Shown: positions 22,075 through 34,573 of the stretch, one piece after another | Numbering within the stretch: the first letter of the stretch is position 1 | Layout: each line of letters starts with the position of its first letter | Source: Trichosphaerium sp. ATCC 40318 | Taxonomy: Eukaryota > Discosea > Flabellinia > Trichosidae | Assembly: GCA_038496445.1 (NCBI GenBank) | Contig: JALMLS010000585.1 | Location: 394,224-458,223 of the forward strand | Length of the DNA stretch: 64,000 nucleotides | Reading direction: 5' to 3' | Made by a program: the position numbers and the translations under genes | Notes under the pieces: model-generated | The model's database searches: none | Told to the model about the DNA's origin: nothing | Seen by the model: the letters and a program-made list of their open reading frames with translations, nothing else

Positions 22075-23185
22075 CTAAGTTCTTTTGGTAGTTTTTTTGG
22101 TTGCCTTTTTGGTCGTCTTTTTTGTTGTCTTTTTTTTCTTTGTTGACTTTTGACTTTCTTCCCATGCTTCAACATCATCCAAATCTTTGTCTAAAATTTT
22201 TACAGTTCCTTTGCATTGAGGATAATCTGAACAACCCCAAAACTTACCAAATTTACCATTGCGAAGCTTCATTGTCTCATCACAATTGGGACATTCAGGA
22301 GGAGAAAATCCTGTAGTTTTTGTTGTCTGTTTTTTTCTTTTCTTTTTCTTCGCTGGTTCTACATCATCTGAATTAACCTCCCGTTTCCTCTACAAAAAAT
22401 CAGTGATTACCATACAATTATAGAAGTTTGCAAACAGACCTTCGTCGTCTTTTTTTTCGCAACGGAAGATTTGTCTTGAGATGCATGAAAGTTACAGTAA
22501 TCTTTACCATCCGCAAGTCTTCTTGCTGCAAGTTGGAACTTTGTAGGTTCTTCTCCTCTCTTTTCCCAATCCATAGAAGTAATTTTACATTGTGAACCCG
22601 CTTTTGTGGTTCCTTTACACTGCTTCTTCTCGATAGCTTTCGTTGACTCTGAACCAAAAAATCAACAAAAAACTTGGAATAACAATAAAATATAAGAGAA
22701 AGTCTTGAAATCACGTGATAACCACTTTGAGTACACACCGACGCAACAAGACGCGCAATATACGTACTTTTTGCTTTTTCTACCTTTTCTTGTAAGCCAA
22801 CAGGCAAATCGTCCCAACCTTCAAAATCCTCAACGTCTATATCTTCGTGACCTTTATGCTGTTTTTGTTTTCGGGAAAAATCAGTAAACTTATCCTTAAC
22901 CATCTAAAAGTTAACGTACAAGCCAAAAACAGCGTGAATGGAACCATGCATATCCAGCAAAGTGATCTAGAATCGCTTTAATAAACAAACAGCTATTTTT
23001 TTTGTTTACATCACCTGAATCCCATCCCTTGCCTAATCTTACGCCTTTACAAACCTCTTTACATATTCTACACTTCGCTCTACCACCGCCACCCTCAATC
23101 TAAACGTTTGTTAGCCACGCAAGTCACTAGCGCATTTGACCTTAAGACTCTCTGCTTCATGTTCCCACCATGCAGTGTAGCTCAT
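22075..23185 (-). CDS. PARP-type zinc finger protein with topoisomerase-type zinc ribbon, no PARP catalytic domain
   Basis: Probable DNA-break or nucleic-acid binding protein. Exons in order: YTAWWEHEAESL; GRAKCRICKEVCKGVRLGKG and GYAWFHSRCFW, together a CCHC PARP finger; DFEGWDDLPVGLQEKVEKAK, as after PARP fingers; QCKGTTKAGSQCK...YCNFH, a small C/H-rich motif; then CPNCDETMKLRNGKFGKFWG, CSDYPQCKGT, the four-Cys zinc ribbon of type IA topoisomerases; and a Lys/Thr-rich basic tail KKTTKKATKKTTKRT. No ADP-ribosyltransferase domain follows. Likely nuclear. Start at ATG 23185; an intron with CACGTG lies near 22709. The arrangement suggests recognition of DNA ends by the first finger with extra DNA grip from the ribbon and tail (inference). 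Confidence 0.8.
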
Positions 23186-23440
23186 GATGTATTGTGTTTT
23201 GAATAAACAACGCGGGAAACTGACTTTTGTTGTACACTTTCATTGAATCTTCAAAATCTAGATGGCAAAGTCGAGTTTTTGACCAATAACACATGTAAAA
23301 ACAATCTGTTCCCACACTGTCTCTACTACAAATGTAGCTGTGTCACAAAGATCCATGAGCACTAGCAATTTCATTTCAATATGCAAATTGACAGAAAGAT
23401 TGTGCCGTAAAGTAATGGAATTCAATATTGATTACACACT

Positions 23441-23575
23441 ATGTACCAGACTGACAAGTGGTTTGACAAGGAGCTGGACCCAGGGCTTGGAGACAACTAT
23501 ATGTTGCCTGCTTTAAGCCAGACTACAAATGGAGCTCAATGAAACAAGACTGAAATATTAATTGACCACGAAAAT
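23441..23575 (+). repeat. Dispersed repeat, copy 2
   Basis: Second copy of the repeat at 13513-13640, same orientation, with small indels. Lies in the spacer downstream of the minus-strand F-box gene. Confidence 0.8.
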
Positions 23576-23631
23576 AGAATTTGATAGATTACTTTTGTGA
23601 CTAAACTGTTTATTTGGTGTACTTGCGCTCA

Positions 23632-24386
23632 CTACAGTACTCTTTCCCATTTTAATCCCAATTGTTCAACATAGTCTTTCTGAATCTGATTAAATCCTCT
23701 AAACACTGTGATCATCACTGACGTAAGTGACGTCATGTGCTTCAAGCAATCACCTGTAAGCACTCCAGCACAAAATGTAAGTTCAAGAACCTCAAGATTT
23801 ACAAAGTGTTCTAAACTTGCATCAGTGATATCACTGCAAAAATTAAGGATAAGTTGTTTGATATTCGTCAGTGATTTGAGTCCAATAGCTTTGTAAAATA
23901 TAACAACAGTATGGACATTGCGAAGGTGTTTGAGAAATGATTCTGTTTCAGGGGTGATGGTGATTTTGTGAACATCTTTAAGAACTGCAGCCCATTCATC
24001 TGTTACATTACACCGAGTAATCCCAATAGTGTGTACATCTTTCAGTTCTTTTATTCCTTTAATAGTAACATGATAGCAGGAAGCAAGTTTGATTGTGAAC
24101 CCTTTAACGAAACATCTGTTATGTCCCACTAAATTACTAATGCACCTGAATCGATGTTGAACTTGCAAGCCAGTCAGGTGTCATGCCATACCGCCGAAGT
24201 TTATGACAATCTGATAGAGTAATTTAAATTACCACGAATGATGTCGTTGAAGAGAGGAGATACCGCCGAAGTGATTATACGGTCTTTTCTGCCTAAGTAA
24301 CGCAAAATATGCGTTAGCGTCTCCGCTGGTAACTCATATATGTCTTGTGTAACTCCGCGTATGTGGTTTAGATGCTTTGATGACAT
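23632..24386 (-). CDS. F-box / leucine-rich-repeat protein, diverged, possibly broken
   Basis: Starts at ATG 24386: ELPAETLTHILRYLGRKDR is an F-box, which would bind Skp1 in an SCF ubiquitin ligase. The first frame stops at 24201; the continuing frame from about 24168 carries LRR-like units: GIKELKDVHTIGITRCN, ESFLKHLRNVHTVVIF, LKSLTNIKQLILNFCSDI, LEHFVNLEVLELTFCAGV, LKHMTSLTSVMIT. A short intron between 24200 and 24130 would rescue the frame but I could not place it with confidence. Related to the F-box/LRR genes at 35508 and 60272 but with shorter, more diverged repeats. Confidence 0.6.
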
Positions 24387-25161
24387 TAAATTCGCTTTAC
24401 TAGTTTACAATGGCTACACAATTATTTCTTTTACAATCAACTAAAGTCAAGATTTTGATACTGTGTTACAGTGACATCTTAAACGCGCCCGTAACAAGGA
24501 AAAGACGAACCAACAAGTTTGTACGGAGAGGTGGCTGTTAGAGGGTCGGTTTGGGATAAAGATAACAAGTCGTCAATTTGTAAGTCCACGTGATTTATTT
24601 ATTTAATTGGTTTGACCACTGTTACAGCAACAGTCAGGGCAACCATTGGCGCTCACAATCGCCTCTGAACTTTTTTACGCGCTGTTAGAGATGGCAGAAA
24701 TACCGGACCGAAACGCAAAAGACCGGTCCGTAAACGGTCCAAACGGTCCGCTGTCAAAGGGAGTACTTTTTTAAGGTTCCCCCGGTGTTGAAATGATGTG
24801 ACGTGAAAAATCGCTATTTTGTGTTAGCGATAGTTTTGAAGACCTCGTGCTACTCTGCTATATTAGTTTGTGTCGTATAAGGTTCCACCTCACTTTGACA
24901 GCAAGTGTGTTAATACCTTATAATCTGCAACATTTATGCTTATTGTAAGAACATTAAGTCACGTGTTTGCTACAAATCTGTAAAAATAAAGGGCTTCGAC
25001 CAAATGAGAGCTGCCAGTATTTTCTTAATGACAACGTAGTCCCATGTACCCTGGATGTAATTTATTTTGTTTTCGTGAGGTAGACGTTTATATATCAGTG
25101 CTCTTTTTTTTATTTACAAGTGAAAATCTTTACATGTTTTTTTGTTTCTTTTCCAAATCTA
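24387..25161. other. Spacer with CGGTCC cluster
   Basis: About 770 nt without a gene. It holds the CGGTCC/CGGACC cluster at 24702-24750, two CACGTG sites (24587, 24959) and the promoter of the F-box gene on the left. Confidence 0.5.
24702..24750. repeat. Clustered CGGTCC/GGACCG motifs
   Basis: Within about 50 bp: ACCGGACCG, ACCGGTCCG, ACGGTCC, ACGGTCCG. Strongly G+C-rich relative to the surroundings and partly palindromic; could bind a dimeric or zinc-cluster factor. Meaning unknown. Confidence 0.6.
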
Positions 25162-27545
25162 TCACAAAGGTTCTTGAAACTTACTATAATATTGGAACCC
25201 ATATAGTATAAGAAGCATTGGTTGGCCTTAATAAAAAAATTAACAAAAGCATTATTACTTTGTCCATACTACAGCTCAAAAAAAAAGTTTGTTTGACAAT
25301 TGAAGAATAAATCATTCATGTACAAAAAAAAGCATTATTGGGCTTACCAAATACACAAAATGTAAGCCAGAACATTATATTTCCTGTTTGAGATCCTTTA
25401 TAGTACATACTAAAGTTGTATGATAGTCAGGAGCAATAAAACTCTGAAAAGTAGAACAAAAAATGTAGGCCAAGTTTCAGACTTCGTACTCGCTAATGAT
25501 TATGAACGGCACTTGGAAGAGCATCCCCAAGAAGAACCATGTATTCATTTTACCTAAGGGTACACTAACAAGCAACTTGTTATCAAAAGAATTAGTATGA
25601 AGAATTGACAACAGTATAATAAAACTAGGATGGTACCTCATGGAAAATCGCCGAAATTAAAAAAACAGAAAGGCTCGCAACCAATCGACTGTACCTGAGC
25701 AATCATAAGTACGACTACTAAACAACCTTCAACAATACCCTTTTTTAAGCATCATTTTAAACACATGGCGTCTGAGCCAGTGATGAACTGGTAAGTTCCA
25801 TTTCTTCCTAAACGTGAAAAAAGTAAGAAAAATATCGAAAGGCAAACTCGTTTTGTCTGTGCGAATATGTTGATGAATAATTATCATACCAGTACTCCCC
25901 CATTGTTGTACTATTCCACCAATCGCTGTAAAACATTCTATCACCAAAAAAGAGTAACTCTCCGAGTACATTCGGTAATAAATGAAACAGGATATAAAAC
26001 ATCAGTAGCCAAGAGTAAACACTTGGAATCTTGAGAAAAAAAATAAGTCACGTGATCAACAACAATGAATGAAAGTAATTGAACGTTAATAGTACCACTA
26101 ATGTGAAGTAATCTTGTATGGCACTTGTATATTTTCTTTGATGTACGCTAGCAACACAATGTTCAATGGTTGGAAGCAAATATTGATGTGCCATAATCAC
26201 AAGAAGAATTAAAAAGAACACCTAGAGGTTGACATTAACACGTGTCATAATATACATTGCTTACCAATTGAGCAACCTTACCAAGAAGCCATGACCTACG
26301 TAGAAAAAATAATAAGCCTCTTAAATGTCATTTCAAAATAAGAAGCTGCGAAATGTCACAATGTGTCACTCGACATTTGACAATTTGGTTTATTTAGACG
26401 TACCATCGTCTTTTTTTAACCATAGGAAATTTTTCCTGGTAAGTGAGTGTAGGCACAAGAAGAAAGTAAGCCAGATCTTAAGCATGTCAGACAATAAGAA
26501 ACCAACAATTAAAAATAAAAAGACGTACTTTGCACAGTAATATTTTTGGGATATTCTGTAGGCTCATTCACAGGTTTCTTCTTATCTATCCAGTTAATTA
26601 AATATTTTCACAATACAAACACTTCCATACCTTGATACTCTCTCTTTAACCGTAGTTCACTATTAACCAAAACATAGCTACCAACAGATGTCAACAAAAA
26701 AGAAAGAAATTCAAAAAAACTCAAAAAAAGCAAAAGCTTTAAAGCCACGCGCTGCTACTATAACCGTTGTAAACAAACGTGACTTTGAACAAGTATTGAA
26801 AATCTCGTTATATTTGTTGACAACAAAATAATACACCACGTGTTCAGGATATACCACCAAATGAAGAAGTTTTTCTTTTTTTTTCGTACCTTACTAATTT
26901 CATTTGCAAGACAACACAGTTTGAAATACAAAGAAAACTCGACAGTGGTAAGCATTTAGGATCTGCTTGATTTGATGCAGGACAAGTACGGGTTAATATG
27001 AGAATAACACTTAACGCTAGAGTGCATATAAAGTTCGTATAGTGAAGAAACATCCCAAATCTAAGCGAAACGGTTATTTGTTAATTTTTGTCAAATTTCT
27101 CTTTTAAACGAACCCAGGATCGCATTGTTTTCGTGCCATAGCGCGTTCAATTGTATACGTAAGCACTAGACATACTGCAAGCACTATTTAAGTGAGATTG
27201 ATTGGAATTTTTATCAATAAAGTCAGGATGTACCTCCAAACCCTTTAGATAGAACCATAGTATCGAAATACTGAAGATAGTCGTTATTAATGAACACCAA
27301 GCCATATTTATCAATATTTTCAACTACCAACCGCATATTTGACCAAATCTACGCCAAACGTTAGCTTTCGCAAGGGTTAATGTCGTTCTGTAGCGTACGA
27401 GGATTATAGCGCATAGATTAATAAAACCTCTAAAGTTCTGTTTTTTAGAAGCGCTGGTGAGTAAGGAGGGGTCTGTCCGAGTATGAACAGGCTCGCTGTG
27501 TACCCATCGGTAAACTGACGTTTTAGAACTCTTTGTACTCTCCAT
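25162..27545 (-). CDS. DGAT1: Diacylglycerol O-acyltransferase, DGAT1 type (MBOAT family)
   Basis: ER membrane enzyme transferring acyl-CoA to diacylglycerol to make triacylglycerol. The N-terminus VHTRTDPSLLTSASKKQNF, RGFINLCAIIL matches the DGAT1 entry segment, then MRLVVENIDKYGLVF. Downstream: ELLFFGDRMFYSDWWNSTTM, GEYWRKWNLPVHHWLRRHVF (FYxDWWN and WNxPVHxWxxRH are diagnostic), LKKGIVEG, AIFHE (the His is the catalytic residue), LLVSVPLGKMNTWFFLGMLF, NIMFWLTFCVFGQPMLLILY, ending FQEPL. Many short introns with CACGTG in several. A single-base shift occurs in the A6G3 run (plus-strand 25738-25746) just after RRHVFKMMLKK, and one exon edge near 25400 is unresolved. Otherwise complete. Confidence 0.87.
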
Positions 27546-27879
27546 TACACAAAATGCGCGTATAAATAGCGTAAATGAGTATTTACAGGATGATCGAACT
27601 AGAATTGCAGGTGCAAATAAGCAACCTTCGCTTAAACCAAGCTTAAAAGTACTTGAATATGCTCATGGTGGGTAACGCTGATAACGGTTTTTCGATCACA
27701 CTTCAGCCAACGCTTAAATAACTTAGAACTGAAGCTCTTATACACTATGCGTAAATAAAGTCATACAACTCCAATCGTAAGGCAATGTTAAAATTGTTTT
27801 ATGATACAAGATAAATACAACTATTTTTTTTACATTTCATAGTTTTGTAGTAGAACATATGTTCTATGACTGTTTCTTG
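27546..27879. other. Spacer between DGAT1 and the fusion gene
   Basis: About 330 nt; no coding signal. Contains the DGAT1 promoter and the 3' flank of the fusion gene, both minus strand. Confidence 0.45.
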
Positions 27880-30800
27880 TTAAACAAGAGAAGTTCTAGA
27901 AGTAGCGTTTAATGCTGCACGAACTATAGGCATCACGTGTTTTGGTTTAGGTCGATCACTAAGAAAATGAAGTCAGCAACAGGGTTTCTGAGGCAGAAAA
28001 AAAAAAAAGACGTACGTTGCACCAAAGCTGTTTTGGACTGAAGGTGCGTTTGCCCATCCATATAAAGGTACTCCATTTTTATCGATAACATATACACCAG
28101 GTTGAACAACGTATTTTTCTCCAATAGGGTTCTGTCCAGTAAGATTTTTCTGTAGAGAGAAACCTCTACTTATTTCATGACTATCATCACCAATCAAAGG
28201 AAAATTCAAGTTCCATTTCTCTTGTGTCTTTATCATCTTATTTGTAGATTGAGAGCTAATACCAACAATAGATCCTCCTTTAAATGCAACCTAATAACAC
28301 AATCAATAAAAATCACGTGCACAAAATGGAGCAGAAAAAACAAAAAATAATCATACCTCAGCCATATATTTTCTCCATGATCTTAGGTATCGTCTGCAAA
28401 ATACACACCACGACCCTCTGAAGAAAATAAGTATAGTAAAACTCTTTGTTTCCATCTCTTCATCTAGCCATTTTTTTGCATTTGACAAGTCAAGAGTGCG
28501 TGTATAAGTATCAGCATCAAAGCTAGTTCTCGAAGTTCTAAAAAACAACAATAAGAAAAACAAAAATCACCAATTTTTGTGACGTACTCGAATCCTGAAA
28601 TTCCTACTATACCATCCTCTATTACTACCTTTGAATGATCTATAGAATCAGAAGAAGACTCAGAAGATAGCATTGAGTTTGGTGCTACATCAAACTCTTG
28701 AAGTGCATGAAGGTTTATGCTACAAAACGAACTTAGAGTGCTCAACAGCTTGTCATGTTGTGGAGGAATATTAGCAGCAATAGCATCACTACATAGTACG
28801 TAAGTGTTAATACTCTATAGAGTGTTTGGCATTGTTTTAAAGCATACCTATTGTAAAGAACAAAGTTCCCTAGAGTCTGATTTGCTTGAACCAATTCTTT
28901 CTTTTTCAACTTTTTGGTTTTTTGCTCTACAGCTTGTGTGGATAAAACCTTTGCAACACCTGCCATTACACGTGATCTATGTTTTTGAACATAAATAGAT
29001 ACTTGCTCATTATCAAATTGTGCGCTATCTAGCTCCCCAGTAATTACACGCATAGCCATGCATATCGTTGAAATATGGCGACTTGTGTCCGTATTGAACG
29101 TTAACACTATCGAAAAATAAGCCAAAAACAAAAACGACAATGCCATCTTCAATACGTACTTGAAGAAGATCTACCCATGTTGCCACCACCAACGCACATT
29201 AGACACACAATTGGCTGTTTCAGGTAAGTTAACAAGCCACGATGAACTAAGAATGATGTTGCTGCTTTTACGAACAGACTTTTTGGAGCGCCTTGTTTAC
29301 CAAATCTTGCCATTCCTCGTTGAACAATGGCTTGAAGGCCTTCAACTACAGAAGCAGGAAGAATATCAAGGATTGCCATAAACTCGACAACAACTTCATC
29401 TAGCAAATCAACAAGCTCTCCTTTACCTTTTGAAATATGCTCTAAAGAAATGTTAAAAACAAGAATTTATTAAGAAAATAATCCAAATAAACAAACAACG
29501 CACCAAGTGGCTTTTTAAAGCGATGAGCGACGCTCATTAATGACAACTTTATAGAAGCACTAAGTATAAGAGATGTTGTAGATGTTTCCGTAAGTATTAA
29601 AGTCCACACATCAACAGGCGGTGAACTAAGAGGGTATTACAAAAAAAGCTGAATATTTATACAAAAAACGTACTTGTACACGTTCGTCAATACGTTGTTC
29701 ATTTGACTTGCTCGTTTTGGTGCCTTCACTTTGTACTCAAACTTTAGTAGATACTTGTACATACGACGAATTGATTTATCTCCACGAGAAGCAACAACTT
29801 TAACAAAACTGTCGATCATACTTTGAGAAGCATCAGGTGTAAATGAAAGAGCAACGCCTTTAATAAAATGACGATCAGACATAAGTCCATGTAATGCGCT
29901 AGCGCCCATTAAATGAGATCCTCTCCATTTATTTTTGTTTGGTTGCCTAAACATGTGTAAGTATTATTTTAATTACAGTCTCAAGCTTACCAAATAAATA
30001 GTCTGGAGGAATAGTCACCATCACCTTCTGTTACGAAGTAGACATATCCTCCGTCATCAATGTGAGTCCTTCTCACTCTTGCTTTTGTATGTATCATATC
30101 AAGAGGTTTCTTTGGTTCCTATAAGATGATTAGAGAAACAGTCTGGCGAGTGAAAGAACTCTCGCTTCAAAACAAAAAAATTCTAAGCAAAAAAAGCGAA
30201 CCTTGACAAGCAAGTTGTAAACAGCAAGTCCTTCCTGTGTACCAACGAAAACAAAATTATCCATTAATGCAACACTCGACACTCTTGTTGATAGCTGTTG
30301 AAAAATATTTTGAGATGAATCCCCAAGGTTAGATTGTATTCCAGAGGCGATTGAATATGCTTTTGTATCTCCAAGACCAAATACATGGATATTGCCATGT
30401 AAATCTCCAGCAATAACAACGCTCTTTAGTAAATGGACACTGGTGAGTGCTACTGGCGTTGGTTTACTGAAAATCAGTTTGGCAGTCTACAATAAAAGTA
30501 AACAAAACAATTCTCTGAATCATCAGTGTCGTTGACTCACGGTTTTGTCCCAACAATAAATTTCATCTCGAGTAACACCAACGACAAGATTATTATTTTG
30601 TTTTAATGATATCCATCCTTTTGATGCATTTTCTGTTTCACAACTAGATAATGTTAACTGGAGCAATAATCCAAAAAAAGGGAAAAAAAAACAATACGAT
30701 TTTCGTTTTGCGCTGGTTGAACAAGCTTACCTGAATAGCAAGTTATATGTCTTCACACAATAAGCTTCAATAATATTCATAGCAGATGAATAAGTTACAA

Positions 30801-31772
30801 GTGCATTTCCATTAACAACAGACGACAAATGACTGATAATTTTACCATGCTTGAAAATAGGTTCATTTTGTTCATCCTTTGAAACTTCGTTTCCTTTAAA
30901 ATCAAGATGGAACACACTCCTAGAACCAAACACACATACACCCTATAAACAAATACACATGTTAGTTTCAAAAAAAACCTTCACAGAATGAACTTACAGT
31001 CGGTTGAATGAAAACACCTTGAAGATAATCGTTTTCTCCAAAAATGGCATCGTAGCGGAATGTCTCATCTTCTTGAACATCATGGATTTGTACGTTATGT
31101 ATCAACGCATCGTCAGATCCATATGTATGGACAGATACAATATGAGTACCCTCAGCACGTATGATACGAACTTCGTGCTTGTTTTTAATATGACGTTGTT
31201 TCTTAAGCTGTGGGTGTGCTACTATTATATCCCTAAAGGTAAAAAGCGGACAATAAGAATCTAAGGATAGAAAACAGTTTTGGAGGTCAAGCCTCATTTA
31301 AACCTACCCAGTGTTCATATACGATGCAGCCATCCAACCTCGTGCACCAAATACTACTGTTTGGCGTTTGTTCGGTTTAGAATTGAGAAACGATGGAAGG
31401 ACATCATTAAGGCCAAAGCTGATAGAGTGTCGTTAGAGAAAGTGTATTGTAGCGTACAAGATTAAACAACGAACCTGAGAACGTTTTTGTGAGCACGATA
31501 GCTTTTTTTCTTTTTCGTTTGTCGCTTCGAGAGCTAATACGTATAGCGTTAGTTGATGAAAATGCGTTGTAGTTGCAAAAACTACGAGTTTTAAAAAACC
31601 GCCAATTATACGTTCGTTTGCATTAAAATTCAAATTAGGAGCGGCCCCGAAACCTCAGAGGCTGTTTTTCACTTTTTGCGTTAGAAATATTCCAATTTTG
31701 TCTGTACAATTATTTACGCACTGAATCTGTCCTAGACACCCTTGTACTTGTTTCGGGACCACCTCTTGGCAT
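27880..31772 (-). CDS. Beta-propeller / RasGAP-like helical / peroxiredoxin-like fusion protein, copy 1
   Basis: A long multi-exon gene, paralogous throughout to 55779-59919. N-terminal part: VVFGARGWMAASYMNTG, HPQLKKQRHIKNKHEVRI, GTHIVSVHTYGSDDALIH, VSRVSSVALMDNFVFVGTQE, resembling WD/CNH propeller strands. Middle helical region: ALSFTPDASQSMIDSFVKV, LLKFEYKVKAPKRASQMNNV, DEVVVEFMAILDILPASVVE, TDTSRHISTICMAMRVITGE; its order recalls a RasGAP core. C-terminal: ILIFFRGSWCVFCRRYLRSW and NFPLIGDDSHEISRGFSLQ, an AhpC/TSA-type thioredoxin fold with the peroxidatic Cys in WC and a second in xxC. Ends ATSRTSLV, TAA at 27880-27882. The start (ATG 31772) is tentative; from KNVLSFGLNDVLP onward the paralog confirms the frame. 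Confidence 0.7.
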
Positions 31773-32611
31773 TTTTTCTTAAAGGTGCTTGCAATATAAA
31801 CAATAAACGTTGTGTAGGCGTTTTATAGCGTGATTTGTTACTTTTTGACAATAACTAATTTATAGGAGGCGTTGCCAATTAGAAATTGCAGAATTTACAC
31901 AAAGTGGACCAAATTGCGGAGGTGAAGTTTTTTTCCATCAATTCTATGTAGCATGCAAAGTATGAGCGTCTTAACATGAGACAGTAGGCACCTTTGAAAA
32001 GAAATACTTCCGAGGAATGTTGGCTTATTTTTCAGAAAAACGGTTTTCAGTGCCAAGTCTTAGTAACATCGTCTTTTATACACCATTATATTGTAGTACA
32101 TTGAAGTTGCGGTTAAAATAATTTGCACGAGTCTAAAAAGTGTTCTACAATCACTACTCATATAATTTATGGCGCATTGATCATAAATACAACTGAATTA
32201 CGATAAACCCAAATGACACCATTTCGGACAAACGATTGTCCACCCTTCCTCATTAACTGAACGCAATTACTTCAACTTCATGCAACGTTATGTCAACTTA
32301 TTGTTGTCACCTAAAAATATAGAACCATACTTTACCGTTAAGGATAAGTTTAAGAACTCTCAATCTTGTTTCAAGCTCACAACAAACGAAGAAAATTACA
32401 ACTCTTTTTTTTTTTTTTTTTTTTTTTTAATGTCAGGTATGTACAATACAAGGCTTGTTTTACATTTAATTTTTTTTCTTTCTTTTTTAAACTGGTGTAT
32501 CATGGTATATAGGCAAATCACAACAAAGTTGTAGGAAGGAAACCATCGGAATCTTTAAATCAAAAGAAATGAGTTCAATTTTTTTCTTTCATTTGCAGTT
32601 CATTGCTACAA
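31773..32611. other. A/T-rich spacer with poly-T tract
   Basis: About 840 nt. A run of about 22 T (32406-32428) and no believable exon. Lies between the divergent start of the fusion gene and the 3' end of the coiled-coil gene. Confidence 0.5.
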
Positions 32612-33570
32612 TCAAATACCTCTCTGTATATTATTATTCGCATTTCCCATGGCATAAGGCTCCGCCTCTATTGTATGTACACTCATATTATCGCTATCAA
32701 AGGGATCTATTTGCATTGTACCGCTAAAACAAATCAACAAAGCAAAGCAAAGCAAAAAAAAATAAATTGAACGTGTCAACTGCAAATAAATTGATGACGA
32801 CTGTCACTATTAAAATACCACAACCAAATACCTCACTTTTCATAAAAGCACAGAGAATAAAAGATGATTTGAAGCTCACAAAAAATAAAAAGGGAAAAAC
32901 GTCATCATTTTCTTGAGTGGTTAACTGAATTTTAACGTTAACGTTCGTGAGCTACAGTGAAAACAAGACTGAAAAATATTACCTGTCAGCTGATGCTGCT
33001 AAGCCATCTGATGCTACTGTAGCTGCTGACGAACGTGCGCCAAGTCGCAGTCTGTCAACTCTTCCATCAGTGCGCGGATAGTCGCACATTACATTACTAT
33101 CTCTTAAATCGCTCTCGCGCAGGCTTTGAGTTCGGTATAATTCTACCAAGTACGTTAGTTACGAAACAACGTAAAAATGAGTTAAAACGCCTTTAATCGC
33201 GTAGAATTAAGCACCAAGCGGTACCTTGTTTTAATCCGTCACATTCAGTCTCAAGTCGATTACGTTCGCCTTCTAAGTCTTGTAGGGTATGTTCAAGCTG
33301 TTCAATTCTTAATTGATCGGTATGGGGGTCTCGTAGGACCTTTCCTGAAGCGATTATGCGTTGTAAAGTCTGTAACGCTAAAATTCCATTTTGGCTTTTT
33401 TCAACTGAGATAGCGTCTGCCAAGGTTCGTAGCCATGTGTCACGAAATACACCATCAACGTAGCATTGACGCAAGAATGGCTCAAATTGAGATGTATCTA
33501 CTGACGTAGCTTGGTAATACTGCCCTGGTAGGTTATTTGGCGTTGGCTGCTTCGCCTGTTGCTGACCCAT
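32612..33570 (-). CDS. Coiled-coil protein of unknown function
   Basis: Three exons, about 190 residues. MGQQQAKQPTPNNLPGQYYQ opens a Gln/Pro-rich head with Gly2, a possible myristoylation site. Then FEPFLRQCYVDGVFRDTWLR, a helical segment, and a leucine-heptad coil LRIEQLEHTLQDLEGERNRL. Exon 2 is charged then Ala/Ser-rich (RLGARSSAATVASDGLAAS); exon 3 is acidic (MQIDPFDSDNMSVHTIEAEP) and ends RGI. No family recognised; the layout suits a small scaffold or trafficking adaptor, which is a guess. Splices are GT-AG with an in-frame join at each. Confidence 0.65.
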
Positions 33571-34573
33571 ATTTTTGTTTCTATACCCTTAAATAATTAT
33601 TAACTTGCGCGTGGGTTGCGTTGCCAGGTAGTTTTAATCAAATTTTCTACATATATTTTACCAAACCAGAACTTTTCGTGCGTTAAAATGTAGTCTAGAA
33701 AAAAAAAGCAGTAAACACGCTTATAATATCGTTCATTGGTTCGGTTTTGTACCAGGTAAATTGGTAATTGTGATAAGAGCACGACGTTCAAAAAAAGAGT
33801 CTAATTTTACTCAACCAGACGAGGAATGTGTCATGCCTGATCAAAAGAAGGCTGTGAAACCTTTGAGTCACGATTTGCTTTGTTCTTCGGCAGCCTGCGC
33901 TTGCTGTCCCCAATCTCTCCCAATGACCCGAAGGAATGCATGCCTGAAGCAATCATTTCAATCTTGCTTCTATGTAAGCCTCTACACTGTCAACTCATTC
34001 AAGGGCTTTCACATGAATCAACAAGTTCACAGAAAAAGAAAAGTACATATCGACCTTGCAAATCCTCATAGTAATTACGTTGACATTGCTTGTAGGCTAA
34101 ACTTCATGACTACAAGTGCAAGTGTGTCTTGACTTTGAAATATTATGTGAATAAGGCGCGTGCCTTGTTGCATGTTACCCGATTCACTCGTCTCGTCAGA
34201 AGTTTATTACTTCTTTTGCCCAGATCTTGAGCGCCTTGGTACATTAAATCGCTTTAGTGAGCTTTGTCATTCATGTTTGTAAAAGACACGTTTTGGGTTT
34301 GAGGATGGTGAGTGTTGGATAATTACGCAGCTCTGAAATTTTATTTCAGTAAGGTCCATTCTCCGAATATTTGTCGCAAGCTGTCGAAATGCACAAAAGA
34401 CTTACACTACTTATTCTTTAGAAAACAACAAAGCAGCTTTATTTCCTACTCATTATTAATAACACGGTGATACTAGCAAGTAGAAGATGTTTCACGTGAC
34501 ATATTTTTGCTGAAAATAGAAAATTATTAATTTTTCATCTTCTCATAAAAGATAGCTTCACACCGAGGATACA
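33571..34573. other. Spacer with one doubtful reading frame
   Basis: About 1 kb. A plus-strand frame from ATG 33833 to 34132 (about 100 codons, Cys-rich near its start, PDQKKAVKPLSHDLL) is open but shows no family, no intron and no conserved composition; I give it little weight. One CACGTG at 34493 in the promoter of the TIMP-like gene. Confidence 0.4.
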
